From: Aphrophora alni | Taxonomy: Eukaryota; Arthropoda; Insecta; Hemiptera; Aphrophoridae | NCBI GenBank assembly: GCA_963513935.1 | Contig: OY740768.1 | Location: forward strand, 36,822,368-36,886,367 | Length of the DNA stretch: 64,000 nt | Reading direction: 5' to 3' | Part shown: piece after piece, positions 12,198 through 23,742 of the stretch | Layout: every line of letters starts with the position of its first letter | Numbering within the stretch: the stretch's first letter is position 1 | The notes under the pieces: model-generated | The model's input: only the letters and a program-made list of their open reading frames with translations | Told to the model about the DNA's origin: nothing | Databases searched by the model: none | Position numbers and translations under genes: made by a program

Positions 12198-13770
12198 ATT
12201 ACTTATAGTAAATTAGGATTATCAGGTAGGGGAGAGCTGGAAAGGGGACATCGAGCTGGACCCACAAAAGTGAGAGGAGGGGGGGGGGATCAGAGAGCAT
12301 TTGTAAAAGGAATTTGTATCAGAGTGGTTAGGGAGTCCTCCACACTGCCACCGCAAAACTCACAAAGAAGGCTCAGCGATCCTGCATGGAAATAATTAAG
12401 TAACTATAAAGCCTTTTGTAGAACATTAACTTCCACATGTCATGTAATTACATTGAATCACTTAGTTTTTAACGAATGAACGCAAGTTTATTTACAATGT
12501 CGTAATCTTTTATAATCTCCAATTTTCCAAACCGCGGTAGAAATCGATAAAACCAGGTTACTGTGACAAAAGAAACACTGGTTATGTTCGTTTTAAAAAT
12601 CTGAGTTAAATAGAAGCGTTATCGTTATCCTAAATAGTTCCTGCTAGCTCCAGACTAGTAAGCCTCGACAACTTCAGGTAAAAATATTAAAACTTTGTTT
12701 AATGCTTGTAAAAGTCATAAACATGTAGAGATATTATAGCTCCTTCATAGCGATAGACGAAGATTTTGTTGAATAAAACCTGAGATTTCATGCTAATATA
12801 ACTTTTTCGTTTTGAATTATCTGTAGTTGTTACCACATTTCAGTAACTCTCTGTTTTATTGTGGAAGCTACGACATAAAATGATTTACTACAAATGTAGA
12901 AAAGTACAATTCATATCTAAAATAATTAACCATAAAAATTGAGTTGTTAATTATTTTGGAATTTCAGGAAATTGTTCCTAAACATTAATTTTTCTTTAAT
13001 GTTAAAAAAAATATTAAAGTTTGGTACAATTAGACTTTTTATATCATTATAGAGAATTGCATCACTTGAATAAAATCATATATTCTTACCTACAGTATTT
13101 ATGGGCATTGTTTTCTAACCTGTAAAATCGCAGGCATTTGTCTACTTACTATTGTAATACTATATGTAAATAATCAAATGAAAGAAAATACAATTTTCTA
13201 CAACAATCATTTTCTCACTAACAACAGGACGTTTCAATGATTTAAGTTGAGTCATTTAAAAGTTGTCTTGTTGATGAAAAACGTTTGTTGTGGAAATTTG
13301 ATTTCATTGCTGAACATTAACTTTTCTTCATCGGTTGAATTTATATTTAATTCATATTGAAAAAAGCAAGTTAATGGGACATCATGATGGAACTTACCCA
13401 GACACGTCAATGTAATACAAGCAGATTCTCTAAATGTAACGTAATGGCAAAAGGTCGGTTTCCTGGGCTTTGTAGGAAATTTTAATTGTAGGTCAAGGGG
13501 GTCTTACCCAGTACTAAAAGTGTGTTTAAATCACGGGGTTTAGATTGTATATATATATATATGATGTCGTATAGATTTGTATATATTAGAGTCTCCACTC
13601 GCTTCGCTCGTGTGGAGTTTTGGCGGCTCTGGCGGGTTTTAAACGGCTCTGGCGAGTTTTGAAGCAGCCTCTACGGTGTCGTGGGGTTGGCTCGACATAT
13701 TGGCCGCCTCAGTCATTAGCAATCACTTCCTGGAAATGTGAACGGATCAGGTACCAGTTGGGCGGGTATA

Positions 13771-13788
13771 GGTTAGGTTAGGTTAGGT
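13771..13788 (+). repeat. Short TTAGG-type run
   Basis: GGTTAGGTTAGGTTAGGT contains three TTAGG units, the telomere repeat of most insects and other arthropods. Three units are too few to call an interstitial telomere. It is weak support for an arthropod source. Confidence 0.6.
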
Positions 13789-13907
13789 CATCGCAATCAT
13801 AAAGCCCATCGACAATATGACATATCATCGAATTGGATACTTAAATAAACTTCAACAGTGCCTTATGAGTTCAGAATAGTTATGATTGGTATTGTGCTTT
13901 CTGTTAG

Positions 13908-14332
13908 CAATGACTACATAAATACTATAAGACACGACATGGCCATGTTAAATATTCTACGCTTATTCTTGAGTTGACCAATACTCGCTAGGGTGTGGAG
14001 CTGTCGCTCTTTGCTAGAGAATCTGAAGTTGATGTGACTGGCGCTAGGTGGCTCTACGGTCAAACAATGTTTCAGTTGCGCACTGATGCCACATATGGGA
14101 CCAGAGATGCGAGGGAAGGACGAGAATCGCTTATCTCAGCGCACGAACTGACAACACTGACTATGCTGTGTCAACAGTTGTACAGTCTCAACCAAGTGGG
14201 ATGCGTACAGTCAAGCACCTGCTGCTAGCGCTTTCTGATAGCTGTGTGTCAAACTTGTGACGAACAGCACCCGTAAAGCGTAGACTATTTCCCTATCCTA
14301 TGTCGTGTCTTATAGTATTTATGTAGTCATTG
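13908..14332 (+). mobile_element. MITE family 2, copy 1 (7-bp TSD)
   Basis: The element has perfect 33-bp terminal inverted repeats beginning CAATGACTACATAAATACTA and ends with the reverse complement. The flanking heptamer CTGTTAG is duplicated exactly (13901-13907 and 14333-14339). The body is clearly less A+T-rich than the surroundings. A second copy in opposite orientation lies at 21854-22309. Relative to it, this copy lacks about 30 bp in the middle, near 14168. The open frame crossing it has no recognisable domain; the element is non-autonomous. A 7-bp duplication is unusual and does not by itself assign a superfamily. Confidence 0.9.
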
Positions 14333-14339
14333 CTGTTAG

Positions 14340-16771
14340 TTTTAAAGGATACCAAGGTTAGCCAAGGACTAGCCAAGACCCGAGAATACTACCCGCGAAT
14401 AACAAGTCATACTATTCTGACAGACGACGAACCTCGTCACTTGAGTGTCGCTCTTCTGCTGACCGAACAAACAAACACCTCCAATTCCAAGAAGGGTTGC
14501 TCATTAAGCAGGAGTTTGAACAGATGACCCTAGTTCCTCAAAGTGTGGAGCCAACCCCACGTTGTCGTCTCTACTGGCTACCATTGTTCCAATAACTCGT
14601 CCCTACTGGATCTCGAAACTATACTATTCTCTAGTCAGGATTCGAAATTACTTTTTTGACAATAATTTCGCTATTAAATTTTGTTATAGTAGAGAGGTGA
14701 GGTTGGTGCAGTTACATGCAGAATTAAAATCTGAAATTTGTATCTAATTTAGTATGATATTTTCACATTTGTGGCTCCTATCGTGCTACGTGTATAGATG
14801 ACAGGGACAACGACGACGGACGGACGGCTAGTCGAAAATCAATTTTTCAGTTCCCTGAATCTATGAAACGACGATTAGCAATCTTGCTCTATATTTCTAG
14901 ACTACAACAATGGTGTCGATCAGTGAAGTGTGTTTGCTGGGAAGACAGATAGCCTTGATTAGAGTTATTAAAAAGGTGTGTTATCAGATAATAAGCGGGC
15001 TCTTTCATCTAGACACCGACAAATTATAGATAAACCTCTTCAAGTCTTTGTAATTACGTAATGAATATAAACACAATCCTTCTAGGAAGAATCAACAATG
15101 CTTGGTCTACATTGATTTATTATCTAAGCCGATTGTACTATTTTCCTAAAGACACCTTTATTTATTTATTGTTTACAGATCGATAAACTGAAATTTTTTC
15201 CCTTGCATTTATAAAATTTATGTTTGTTGAATAAGTGTCGTGATAACAAACATTTATGTACAATAAATATTTCTTTATCTTTCTAAATCTTATTTACACA
15301 CACCACGTTATCTAACAACTCCTATAGTGCAGTTAGGTTTGAATTTTCTTTTTCTTGGTAAAGGCAAAAAACCTCGCAGTATATCTTCGCCTCTAAAAAA
15401 ACATAGGTAATATAAAGACACATAGTTCTTGAATAGTCTTAATAGTAATGTCAAAAAAAAAAAAAACAAGAGTTGGTCAAGACTTGATAGGTGAAAGAGA
15501 GAGATCTAACACAAGACTATAAGAAAAAATAATATGTAATGCAGCTAGATTATCTCGGGACACTATAGTGAGCCTCTAAGGCATTTTCAGATAAAATAAT
15601 TGCGAGGGAAGACATTTTTCTTTTCACGCATATACTTAGTATTGGGAAATTTCCGTGATTGGTAAAAGAAAAACATAGTTTTTAATAGATATACAGCCTA
15701 AAAGTATGGACCAATTTTAATCAATTTTAGTATGTGGGCATATTTTGGCCATAACTTTTTTTTTAAACTTAAAATTTTGTAATTTTGTATGTCAAAAAAT
15801 TTTTTTGGGCTTACGGGACGTTAAAACTGATATTCCCGCGAATACATCCATATAAATTTTTTTAAACATCACAATTATTTTCTATATTTCATATATCGTG
15901 GAGAGGGTTAAAAGGGCTCCATACAATAACGGAAAAGGTCAAAAGGGTTACTTGAAGCCCTCCTTCAGGAAATGTTTGATATTAAGGCCCCAAATCCATT
16001 AGGTTATGCATTTACAAAGACCTATTTGTCTTTAGAAAGGTTGCATCTTCGGCGTCACTAATTGGCCTAATTAGTAAAATGGAATCATATCTTGACTTTC
16101 AGTCAACTTCTACAACGAGATGTAGACACAGACGAGAAGTTTCCGCTTAAGCGACTACGTGAGTCTTTTATCATCTCATAAATTAAGAAACGTGTAAAGA
16201 AGAAACATGCAGATATCGTTATTGCTGTTTAGAACATAGAATCCAGAATTTATTTTAACTATTCCCCTTTTTGATAGGTAAAAAAAGGCAATCAATAACT
16301 GACAACCTGTAAAATATCTTCTGGAAGAAGGGGAAAATCCCTCCAGATTGCTCACCTGTAATGCAGTTCATTAGCTTGTTTTTCTATGGAACTCTCAAAT
16401 CGTGAGGTCTGAAGTGTCTACAAGTGAAATATTCTAACAGGCGGACTACAACGGAGTACTAAATGAAATTTTTGTTGTCCATCTATCTTTGTAAAACAAT
16501 TTTTGGCACTTTCTCTTTCATCATTTCTGCTAGAAATGTAGCCCCAAACACATTGTTTTAACGGAAAATTGAAAGGAAATGGCTTTAATATTCTTTAGTT
16601 TCTCTGTATTACAAGCATTTTACATAGTCACTCTTAAAAATTAAGAACTTAATTAAACATTGTATTTTTTCTTTTCTTCTTTTTTTTTTACGTAAATGAT
16701 ATGACGATTTAAGAAATTAACTAAGCCTACATCAAACGTAAACAGTGATTGTAAGGTAAACCTTCATTATT
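14340..16771. other. Non-coding region
   Basis: No gene supported. It contains SINE-like copy C (about 15350-15560, - strand) and ordinary A+T-rich sequence up to the 84-bp satellite. Confidence 0.5.
15350..15560 (-). repeat. Dispersed SINE-like repeat family, copy C
   Basis: Reverse orientation. GGCAAAAAACCTCGC, TTCTTGAATAGTCTTAATAG, AACAAGAGTTGGTCAAG and GCAGCTAGATTATCTCGGGA align in order with copies D and F. This copy is more diverged. Confidence 0.5.
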
Positions 16772-19727
16772 GAGACTATCACCCTAAAGTGGAATTTCCT
16801 AAGAAGATTCATAAAATTAAAATAGAACTCTTCTTTTGAAGAAGCCAGTTCGTAAGAGACTATCACCCTTAAGTGAAATTTCCTAAGAAGATTCATAGAA
16901 TTAAAATAGAACTCTTCTTTTGAAGAAGCCAGTTCGTAAGAGACTATCACCCTTAAGTGGAATATCCTAAGAAGATTCATAGAATTAAAATAGAGCTTTT
17001 CTTTTTGAGAAGCCAGTTCGTAAGAGACTATCACCCTTAAGTGAAATTTCCTAAGAAGATTCATAGAATTAAAATAAAGCTTTTCTTTTTGAGAAGCCAG
17101 TTCGTAAGAGACTATCACCCTTAAGTGGAATATCCTAAGAAGATTCATAGATTAAAATAGAACTCTTCTTTTGAAGAAGCCAGTTCGTAAGAGACTATCA
17201 CCCTTAAGTGGAATTTCCTAAGAAGATTCATAGAATTAAAATAGAACTCTTCTTTTGAAGAATCCAGTTCGTAAGAGACTATCACCCTTAAGTGGAATAT
17301 CCTAAGAAGATTCATAGAATTAAAATAGAGCTTTTCTTTTTGAGAAGCCAGTTCGTAAGAGACTATCACCCTTAAGTGAAATTTCCTAAGAAGATTCATA
17401 GAATTAAAATAGAGCTTTTCTTTTTGAGAAGCCAGTTCGTAAGAGACTATCACCCTTAAGTGGAATATCCTAAGAAGATTCATAGATTAAAATAGAACTC
17501 TTCTTTTGAAGAAGCCAGTTCGTAAGAGACCAATCACCCTTAAGTGGAATATCCTAAGAAGATTCATAGATTAAAATAGAACTCTTCTTTTGAAGAAGCC
17601 AGTTCGTAAGAGACCAATCACCCTTAAGTGGAATATCCTAAGAAGATTCATAGATTAAAATAGAACTCTTCTTTTGAAGAAGCCAGTTCGTAAGAGACCA
17701 ATCACCCTTAAGTGGAATTTCCTAAGAAGATTCATAGATTAAAATAGAACTCTTCTTTTGAAGAAGCCAGTTCGTAAGAGACCAATCACCCTTAAGTGGA
17801 ATATCCTAAGAAGATTCGTAGATTAAAATAGAACTCTTCTTTTGAAGAAGCCAGTTCGTAAGAGACCAATCACCCTTACGTGGAATATCCTAAGAAGATT
17901 CATAGATTAAAATAGAACTCTTCTTTTGAAGAAGCCAGTTCGTAAGAGACTATCACCCTTAAGTGGAATATCCTAAGAAGATTCATAGAATTAAAATAGA
18001 GCTTTTCTTTTTGAGAAGCCAGTTCGTAAGAGACTATCACCCTTAAGTGAAATTTCCTAAGAAGATTCATAGAATTAAAATAAAGCTTTTCTTTTTGAGA
18101 AGCCAGTTCGTAAGAGACTATCACCCTTAAGTGGAATATCCTAAGAAGATTCATAGATTAAAATAGAACTCTTCTTTTGAAGAAGCCAGTTCGTAAGAGA
18201 CTATCACCCTTAAGTGGAATTTCCTAAGAAGATTCATAGAATTAAAATAGAACTCTTCTTTTGAAGAATCCAGTTCGTAAGAGACTATCACCCTTAAGTG
18301 GAATATCCTAAGAAGATTCATAGAATTAAAATAGAGCTTTTCTTTTTGAGAAGCCAGTTCGTAAGAGACTATCACCCTTAAGTGAAATTTCCTAAGAAGA
18401 TTCATAGAATTAAAATAGAGCTTTTCTTTTTGAGAAGCCAGTTCGTAAGAGACTATCACACTTAAGTGGAATATCCTAAGAAGATTCATAGATTAAAATA
18501 GAACTCTTCTTTTGAAGAAGCCAGTTCGTAAGAGACCAATCACCCTTAAGTGGAATATCCTAAGAAGATTCATAGATTAAAATAGAACTCTTCTTTTGAA
18601 GAAGCCAGTTCGTAAGAGACCAATCACCCTTAAGTGGAATATCCTAAGAAGATTCATAGATTAAAATAGAACTCTTCTTTTGAAGAAGCCAGTTCGTAAG
18701 AGACCAATCACCCTTAAGTGGAATTTCCTAAGAAGATTCATAGATTAAAATAGAACTCTTCTTTTGAAGAAGCCAGTTCGTAAGAGACCAATCACCCTTA
18801 AGTGGAATATCCTAAGAAGATTCGTAGATTAAAATAGAACTCTTCTTTTGAAGAAGCCAGTTCGTAAGAGACCAATCACCCTTACGTGGAATATCCTAAG
18901 AAGATTCATAGATTAAAATAGAACTCTTCTTTTGAAGAAGCCAGTTCGTAAGAGACTATCACCCTTAAGTGGAATATCCTAAGAAGATTCATAGATTAAA
19001 ATAGAACTCTTCTTTTGAAGAAGCCAGTTCGTAAGAGACCAATCACCCCTAAGTGGAATATCCTAAGAAGATTCATAGATTAAAATAGAACTCTTCTTTT
19101 GAAGAAGCCAGTTCGTAAGAGACTATCACCCTTAAGTGGAATATCCTAAGAAGATTCATAGATTAAAATAGAACTCTTCTTTTGAAGAAGCCAGTTCGTA
19201 AGAGACTATCACCCTAAAGTGGAATTTCCTTAGAAGATTCATAGAATTAAAATAGAGCTTTTCTTTTTAAGAAGTCAGTTCAGAAGAGACTATCGCCCTA
19301 AAGTGGAATTTCCTAAGAAGATTCATAGAATTAAAATAGATCTTTTCTTTTTAAGAAGTCAGTTCAGAAGAGACTATCACTCTAAAGTGGAATTTCCTAA
19401 GAAAATTCATAGAAATAAAGTAGAGCTTTTCTTTTTAAGAAGTCAGTTCAGAAGAGACTATCACCCTAAAGTGGAATTTTCTAAGAAGATTCATAGAAAT
19501 AAAGTAGAGCTTTTCTTTTTAAGAAGTCAGTTCAGAAGAGACTATCACCCTAAAGTGGAATTTCCTAAGAAGATTCATAGAATTAAAATAGATCTTTTCT
19601 TTTTAAGAAGTCAGTTCAGAAGAGACTATCACCCTAAAGTGGAATTTCCTAAGAAGATTCATAGAATTAAAATAGAGCTTTTCTTTTTAAGAAGTCAGTT
19701 CAGAAGAGACTGTCACCGTAAAGTGGT
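16772..19727. repeat. 84-bp satellite array (about 35 monomers) with 1006-bp higher-order repeat
   Basis: The monomer runs GAGACTATCACCCTTAAGTGG, AATTTCCTAAGAAGATTCAT, AGAATTAAAATAGAACTC, TTCTTTTGAAGAAGCCAGTTC, GTAA. Alternative forms carry GAGCTTTTCTTTTTGAGAAG, or GACCAATCACCC with AGATTAAAA. Rare variants recur 1006 bp apart: AAAATAAAGC (17071/18077), GAAGAATCCAG (17258/18264) and CCTTACGTGG (17875/18881). Hence a 12-monomer block, about 16921-17926, was duplicated as 17927-18932, almost without change. The distal end (19210-19727) is a more diverged subfamily with TTTTTAAGAAGTCAGTTCAG. Since 84 is a multiple of 3, 28-residue repeats stay open on the - strand (up to 138 codons) and on the + strand at the distal edge. 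Single-base indels break every such frame, so I do not call a gene. Confidence 0.95.
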
Positions 19728-20399
19728 TTTAAACTGATCAAAAGAGATTCGGTTTTGATGGTTTTAGAAATAAATTTAATTGGATCAAATAAATTTGAAG
19801 ACATGAATATTTTGTCTTTTACTATAAAACGTCCATTTTTTGATAACGGAAGTCGACTTTTATAACCAGTTAGCCGAACACAACACTCAAGTCATGTCAG
19901 CTTTAAAGCCTTGAGGCCCAATATCCCAGTTGTCTTGTTACATTAGTATTCCGGTTGTACCGTCATCAGCTGACCTGAAAGTAAAATGAATATGACACAC
20001 ACACGGTATTAATTCTAACGTTACTAGCATATTTTATGTTTGAGTTTTATATTCTATTGTTTAGTACTCTTGGATTTGGTTTTGAAAGTAAAGTTAGTTT
20101 ACTGTCAGTTTTTCTTTTAATGCAGGAAATATAAAATGAAATAAACAAATATTTACGTGTACTCACTGGCCGTTTATTTTAAAATGTCGTCATTGGTTAA
20201 AAAAAATCAAAATTTTTAAGAATTAATTCGGTAGTCAATAAGACATCGGGAAAATATGAATAACTAAGTGAAAGATCTTGAAATTGTCAACATAAATGTT
20301 CCATAAATGTTGCAAGTTCAATAGATTTATACAAAAAGCTTGTTTGATTATGAGCTACTAAACAATTATTGAATTCAAAGTAGGCAATAACTACGAGAA

Positions 20400-20625
20400 T
20401 TGTTTTCTTGTTTAAAATCGAAAATATTTTCGGTGAACATAATTTTATGAAAAAAAGATAGAAAAGAACATAACGTAAAGACCTCCTAGTCCTTGAATAC
20501 GCTAAGTGTCAGAGTCGGAAGAGAACACGAATTGGTCAAGAGAGACCTGATGGGAAAGCTGCAAAAGAGAAAAGACTGATCTATGTTACAAAACATAAAT
20601 ATAGATCCAGCTAGGTACTGTGGGG
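20400..20625 (-). repeat. Dispersed SINE-like repeat family, copy D
   Basis: Reverse orientation. TCTTGTTTAAAATCGAAAAT, AAGACCTCCTAGTCCTTGAA, GTGTCAGAGTCGGAAGAGAAC, TTGGTCAAG and AGATCCAGCTAGGTACTGTGG follow in the order expected for the family. Confidence 0.6.
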
Positions 20626-20924
20626 TTGCTACTTACAGAAAAATGGTCTCATTGTGGTAAATCAAGATGAAAATTAAAAAGGTCAAGCAAGACATTGAAT
20701 CACTGGAACGACGTATATTTTTCAACATTTCAAAAAGTTGATTGTATTTTTGTTTGTAATCTGTAACATGAAATTGCTATATTAAAAAAATCTTTCTTGT
20801 TATATTAACGGAGTTATTAAAAAAGGAGAATTTTTTTTCTTTGACTCCATTAAAGAAAAAATCGGCTAATATACCAATGTAATTAAACAAAAAATATTGT
20901 ACATATTATGGTTCACATAAAAAA

Positions 20925-21095
20925 GTTTGATCACTCTCTTTCATCTTTCCTTTCACGCCTCTCTTAACCAATTTATGTTCTTTTCTGACCCTGACCCAAT
21001 GAAACTATCCCAGGGTTAAGGTCTTTATTTTATGGTCTTTTTTTGTGGCCGAGAAGTTTTTCCACTTTAAACAACAAGAAAAAATGTAGCCTACT
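20925..21095 (+). repeat. Dispersed SINE-like repeat family, copy E
   Basis: CTCTCTTTCATC, CTCTTAACCAATTTATGTTC, TTTTCTGACCCTGACCCA, GTTAAGGTCTTTATTTTATG and GGCCGAGAAGTTTTTCCA lead into TTTAAACAACAAGAAAAAAT. The best-preserved + strand copy. Confidence 0.6.
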
Positions 21096-21334
21096 ATTTA
21101 GCGTGAATACTAAAAAAAATACGCGGCACGTAGCTGATACGTTGACGCGGTAGGACGCGAATTTTTTTTATGGTACGTCTGGATCATTGATGTGAATAAA
21201 TGAAAATCGTCAGGCTTGACAGAATAAACTATTCGGTAGTGGTATAAAGAAACTTCAAAACAACTTAAGTTTTACAATTAGTGTCTAAAAGATCTTATAC
21301 CAATATTTAATTTTTTGAACGGGGGGGGGGGGTT

Positions 21335-21560
21335 AAATTGAAAGTCGAAAAACTTCTCGGTCATCATAGCTTTATTAAAAAAAAAGGAAAGAATGATTGC
21401 AAAATAAAGACCCCCAATCCCTCGAATACTCTAATAGTGTCAGTATCGAAAAAGAACAAAAGTTGGTCAAGGAAAGATGAAACAGATGACGAGAGGATTT
21501 AATTTAATAGTACATGATAAAAGGTTAGATCCACCTAGGGTCCGTCGGGATTGCCTGCCA
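21335..21560 (-). repeat. Dispersed SINE-like repeat family, copy F
   Basis: Reverse orientation. GTCGAAAAACTTCTCGGTCA, AAAATAAAGACCCCCAATCC, CGAATACTCTAATAGTGTCA, AAGAACAAAAGTTGGTCAAG and TTAGATCCACCTAGGGTCC are in family order. It lies tail-to-tail with copy E, about 240 bp apart. Confidence 0.6.
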
Positions 21561-21853
21561 CGTCCGCACTCATTACAGTTAGCATCTGAGGGATTTAAGT
21601 AACTCGCTATCCTTAACCAGGACATTGATTCGTGTCTTCCGTTGACTACCAACGCTAAGTATAGTATCCTCAAGGTAGGAATGTGTCTGGGGTGGAGAGG
21701 AAAAGAGAGGCTCCCACATTTCGTTTGTTGCCAATAAAAAAAAATAGACTTCAAATGCTTCTGTGTAAACGCCTACCATACTTTCGTTTCTTTTATCGGT
21801 GTAAATAAGAATAAAACTTTTACAAAATTAAACTTTAAAGAATTAACTCGTAC

Positions 21854-22309
21854 CAATGACTACATAAATACTATAAGACACGACATAGGATAGGGAAATA
21901 GTCTACGCTTTACGGGTGCTGTTCGTCACAAGTTTGACACACAGCTATCAGAAAGCGCTAGCAGCAGGTGCTTGACTGTACGCATCCCACTTGGTTGAGA
22001 CTGTACAACTGTTGACCTCTCTCTCACAAACCTTCTCACTTACTTCCGTCAACATAGTCAGTGTTGTCAGTTCGTGCGCTGAGATAAGCGATTCTCGACC
22101 TTCCCTTGCATCTCTGGTCCCATATGTGGCATCAGTGCGTTTTCTCTTACCCGCATGAAACATTGTTTGACCGTAGAGCCACCTAGCGCCAGTCACATCA
22201 ACTTCAGATTCTCTAGCAGCACACCCTAGCGGGTATTGGTCAACTCAAGAATAAGCGTAGAATATTTAACATGGCCATGTCGTGTCTTATAGTATTTATG
22301 TAGTCATTG
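21854..22309 (-). mobile_element. MITE family 2, copy 2 (inverted; imperfect 7-bp TSD)
   Basis: Same 33-bp terminal inverted repeats as the copy at 13908-14332 but in opposite orientation. Flanks are CTCGTAC (21847-21853) and CTTGTAC (22310-22316), a 7-bp target duplication with one mismatch. At 456 bp it is longer than copy 1, keeping an internal segment near 22018-22048 with CTCTCTCTCACAAACC that copy 1 has lost, and a different short stretch near 22137-22162. Different target duplications mean that the two copies inserted independently. Confidence 0.9.
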
Positions 22310-22634
22310 CTTGTACTAAACTTTAAGAATTTAATCAGTAATTTGAGTAGCCCCCTACCTAGTTTTCTTGGAAATGGTTGTACCGTCAAGTCAGGTTAGG
22401 GAGGACACGCCCATTACACCAGACACATATTATAACGGAATTGTTTAACCTGCTATGTAATATGTTATTTGAAAGAGGGTTGAATCGAGTTATATCCAAC
22501 GCCGTATCTCGAAAACTAACCTATCATCATAATTTTGTGCACAGAATTTAAACTGACATTGGTGTCAGACGTGACGAAAGCGGATTTTCAATTATTGATC
22601 ATAATCAAACGATCCAATTCAACAAATTAAACTA

Positions 22635-22800
22635 AGGGAATTACAAATCAGCTGTCCGCGTCTTGAAATTTTTAAGCATTTCAATGTTCGTTGATGTACT
22701 CAACCAATTTTACAAATATAATAACAGCTGATTCGTTAGAGTATATCAATTTGAGGTTAAGTTAATCAAATATATTTACAAAAAGTATTCACGTAATATA
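22635..22800 (+). repeat. Dispersed repeat R2, copy 1
   Basis: TTACAAATCAGCTGTCCGCG, TCTTGAAA, ATTTCAA, AACCAATTTTACAA, GCTGATTCGTTA and GAGGTTAAGTTAA match, in order and in the same orientation, the segment at about 46900-47040. Nature unknown; non-coding. Confidence 0.55.
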
Positions 22801-22846
22801 TATTATTTTTGTTGCGTCGCATAGAGGTCTATTGTTGTTGTTTTTT

Positions 22847-22850
<4 letters not shown>

Positions 22851-22884
<34 letters not shown>
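22851..22884. repeat. Homopolymer T(34)
   Basis: Uninterrupted T run, preceded by TTTTTTTGA. Possible antisense poly(A) tail of a retrocopy, but no body is recognised to the left. Confidence 0.9.
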
Positions 22885-22886
<2 letters not shown>

Positions 22887-23742
22887 TCCCTTTCTTTTCC
22901 GATTTGATGAAACTATCGCAGCACAAAAAACTCTTACAAATGTGACAAGAGTTCAGTAGATTACAGTTCCAGCTGTTTATAATTTACGTTTCATTAATAA
23001 TTGTAATCTGTAAATTAAATGTGGAAATATTTTTGTGTTTCGAGCGCATAATTGTTCATTTTTAATTATTTCATATTGTCCATTTTTAATTATTTCATAT
23101 TGTCCAACAAACGTGCTCCCCAATATACTATACCTGTACCACATTATACTGATATGAAATTAAAGTTTATTCAAGTTACATTGCAAACAGAAGTTTCTTG
23201 ATTGTACACGTCTATACTGGTGTGACAACTAGGTATTTGTATGTGTGCGTCTCAGTCACAGATGTGAAGGCCATTCTCGAGGTTGTAAGTATTTTATTTA
23301 AGCCTTTACAAACAGAGGCTTTCAACGTCTCAACTTAAAGAATAGGTGGCGCTATTATAAATTGGTTTAATTTTTTTTTTCTATTTTGCTTTTGCACTTG
23401 ATGTAGAGAAAGAGGAACGATAGGTTAATAAAATCGATGTTCAGTTTTTGTGCCCACGTGAGACCAAAATGTAGTTTTTGAATGATGTTTCTTCGTTGGA
23501 GCTCAAATGATTAGATTGGTTTTGATTAAATTTGGTATTTTAGTCATTTCGAAATTTATTTAAAAAATTTTATCCGTTCTTAGTTAATTCTTGTATGGAG
23601 AAAGAAAAAAATAATAATTAAAAAAATAATAATAATTACAATTTTTCCGATATAGGTTTTAATGATTTGTATTAAATCTGGCTGAATGTACTGGCTATTG
23701 GTGCTCCCCGCCAATACTGGTTCGTAGGTTAATTATAAAAAA

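Larger units (their letters stand above)
11725..13907 (+). other. Probable intron sequence
   Basis: Non-coding, A+T-rich sequence following the donor at 11725. It holds SINE-like copy B (about 12005-12197), a G-run near 12280, an (AT)n run at about 13549-13562, and a more G+C-rich patch at 13590-13790 with repeated GGCTCTGGCG(G/A)GTTTT. No exon was found. Confidence 0.45.
19740..21850. other. Non-coding region with clustered SINE-like copies
   Basis: Unique A+T-rich sequence around three copies (D, E, F) of the dispersed repeat. G(12) lies at about 21320. No coding gene is supported; a 95-codon - strand frame at 21467-21754 is partly built from copy F. Confidence 0.5.

Noticed and set aside
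13771..13788. Interstitial telomere
   Set aside because: Only three TTAGG units; short runs like this occur by chance or within other repeats.
13600..14580. A larger element with inverted ends around GTGGGGTTGGCTC (about 13681 and 14545)
   Set aside because: Only about 13 bp match perfectly and similarity fades quickly on both sides; too little to define an element.
16732..19737. 28-residue repeat proteins on the - and + strands of the 84-bp array
   Set aside because: The unit is a multiple of three, so both strands appear open. Monomer indels end each frame, and the frames simply follow the satellite edges.
13908..22309. A composite transposon bounded by the two inverted MITE copies
   Set aside because: Each copy has its own, different target duplication, so they inserted separately.
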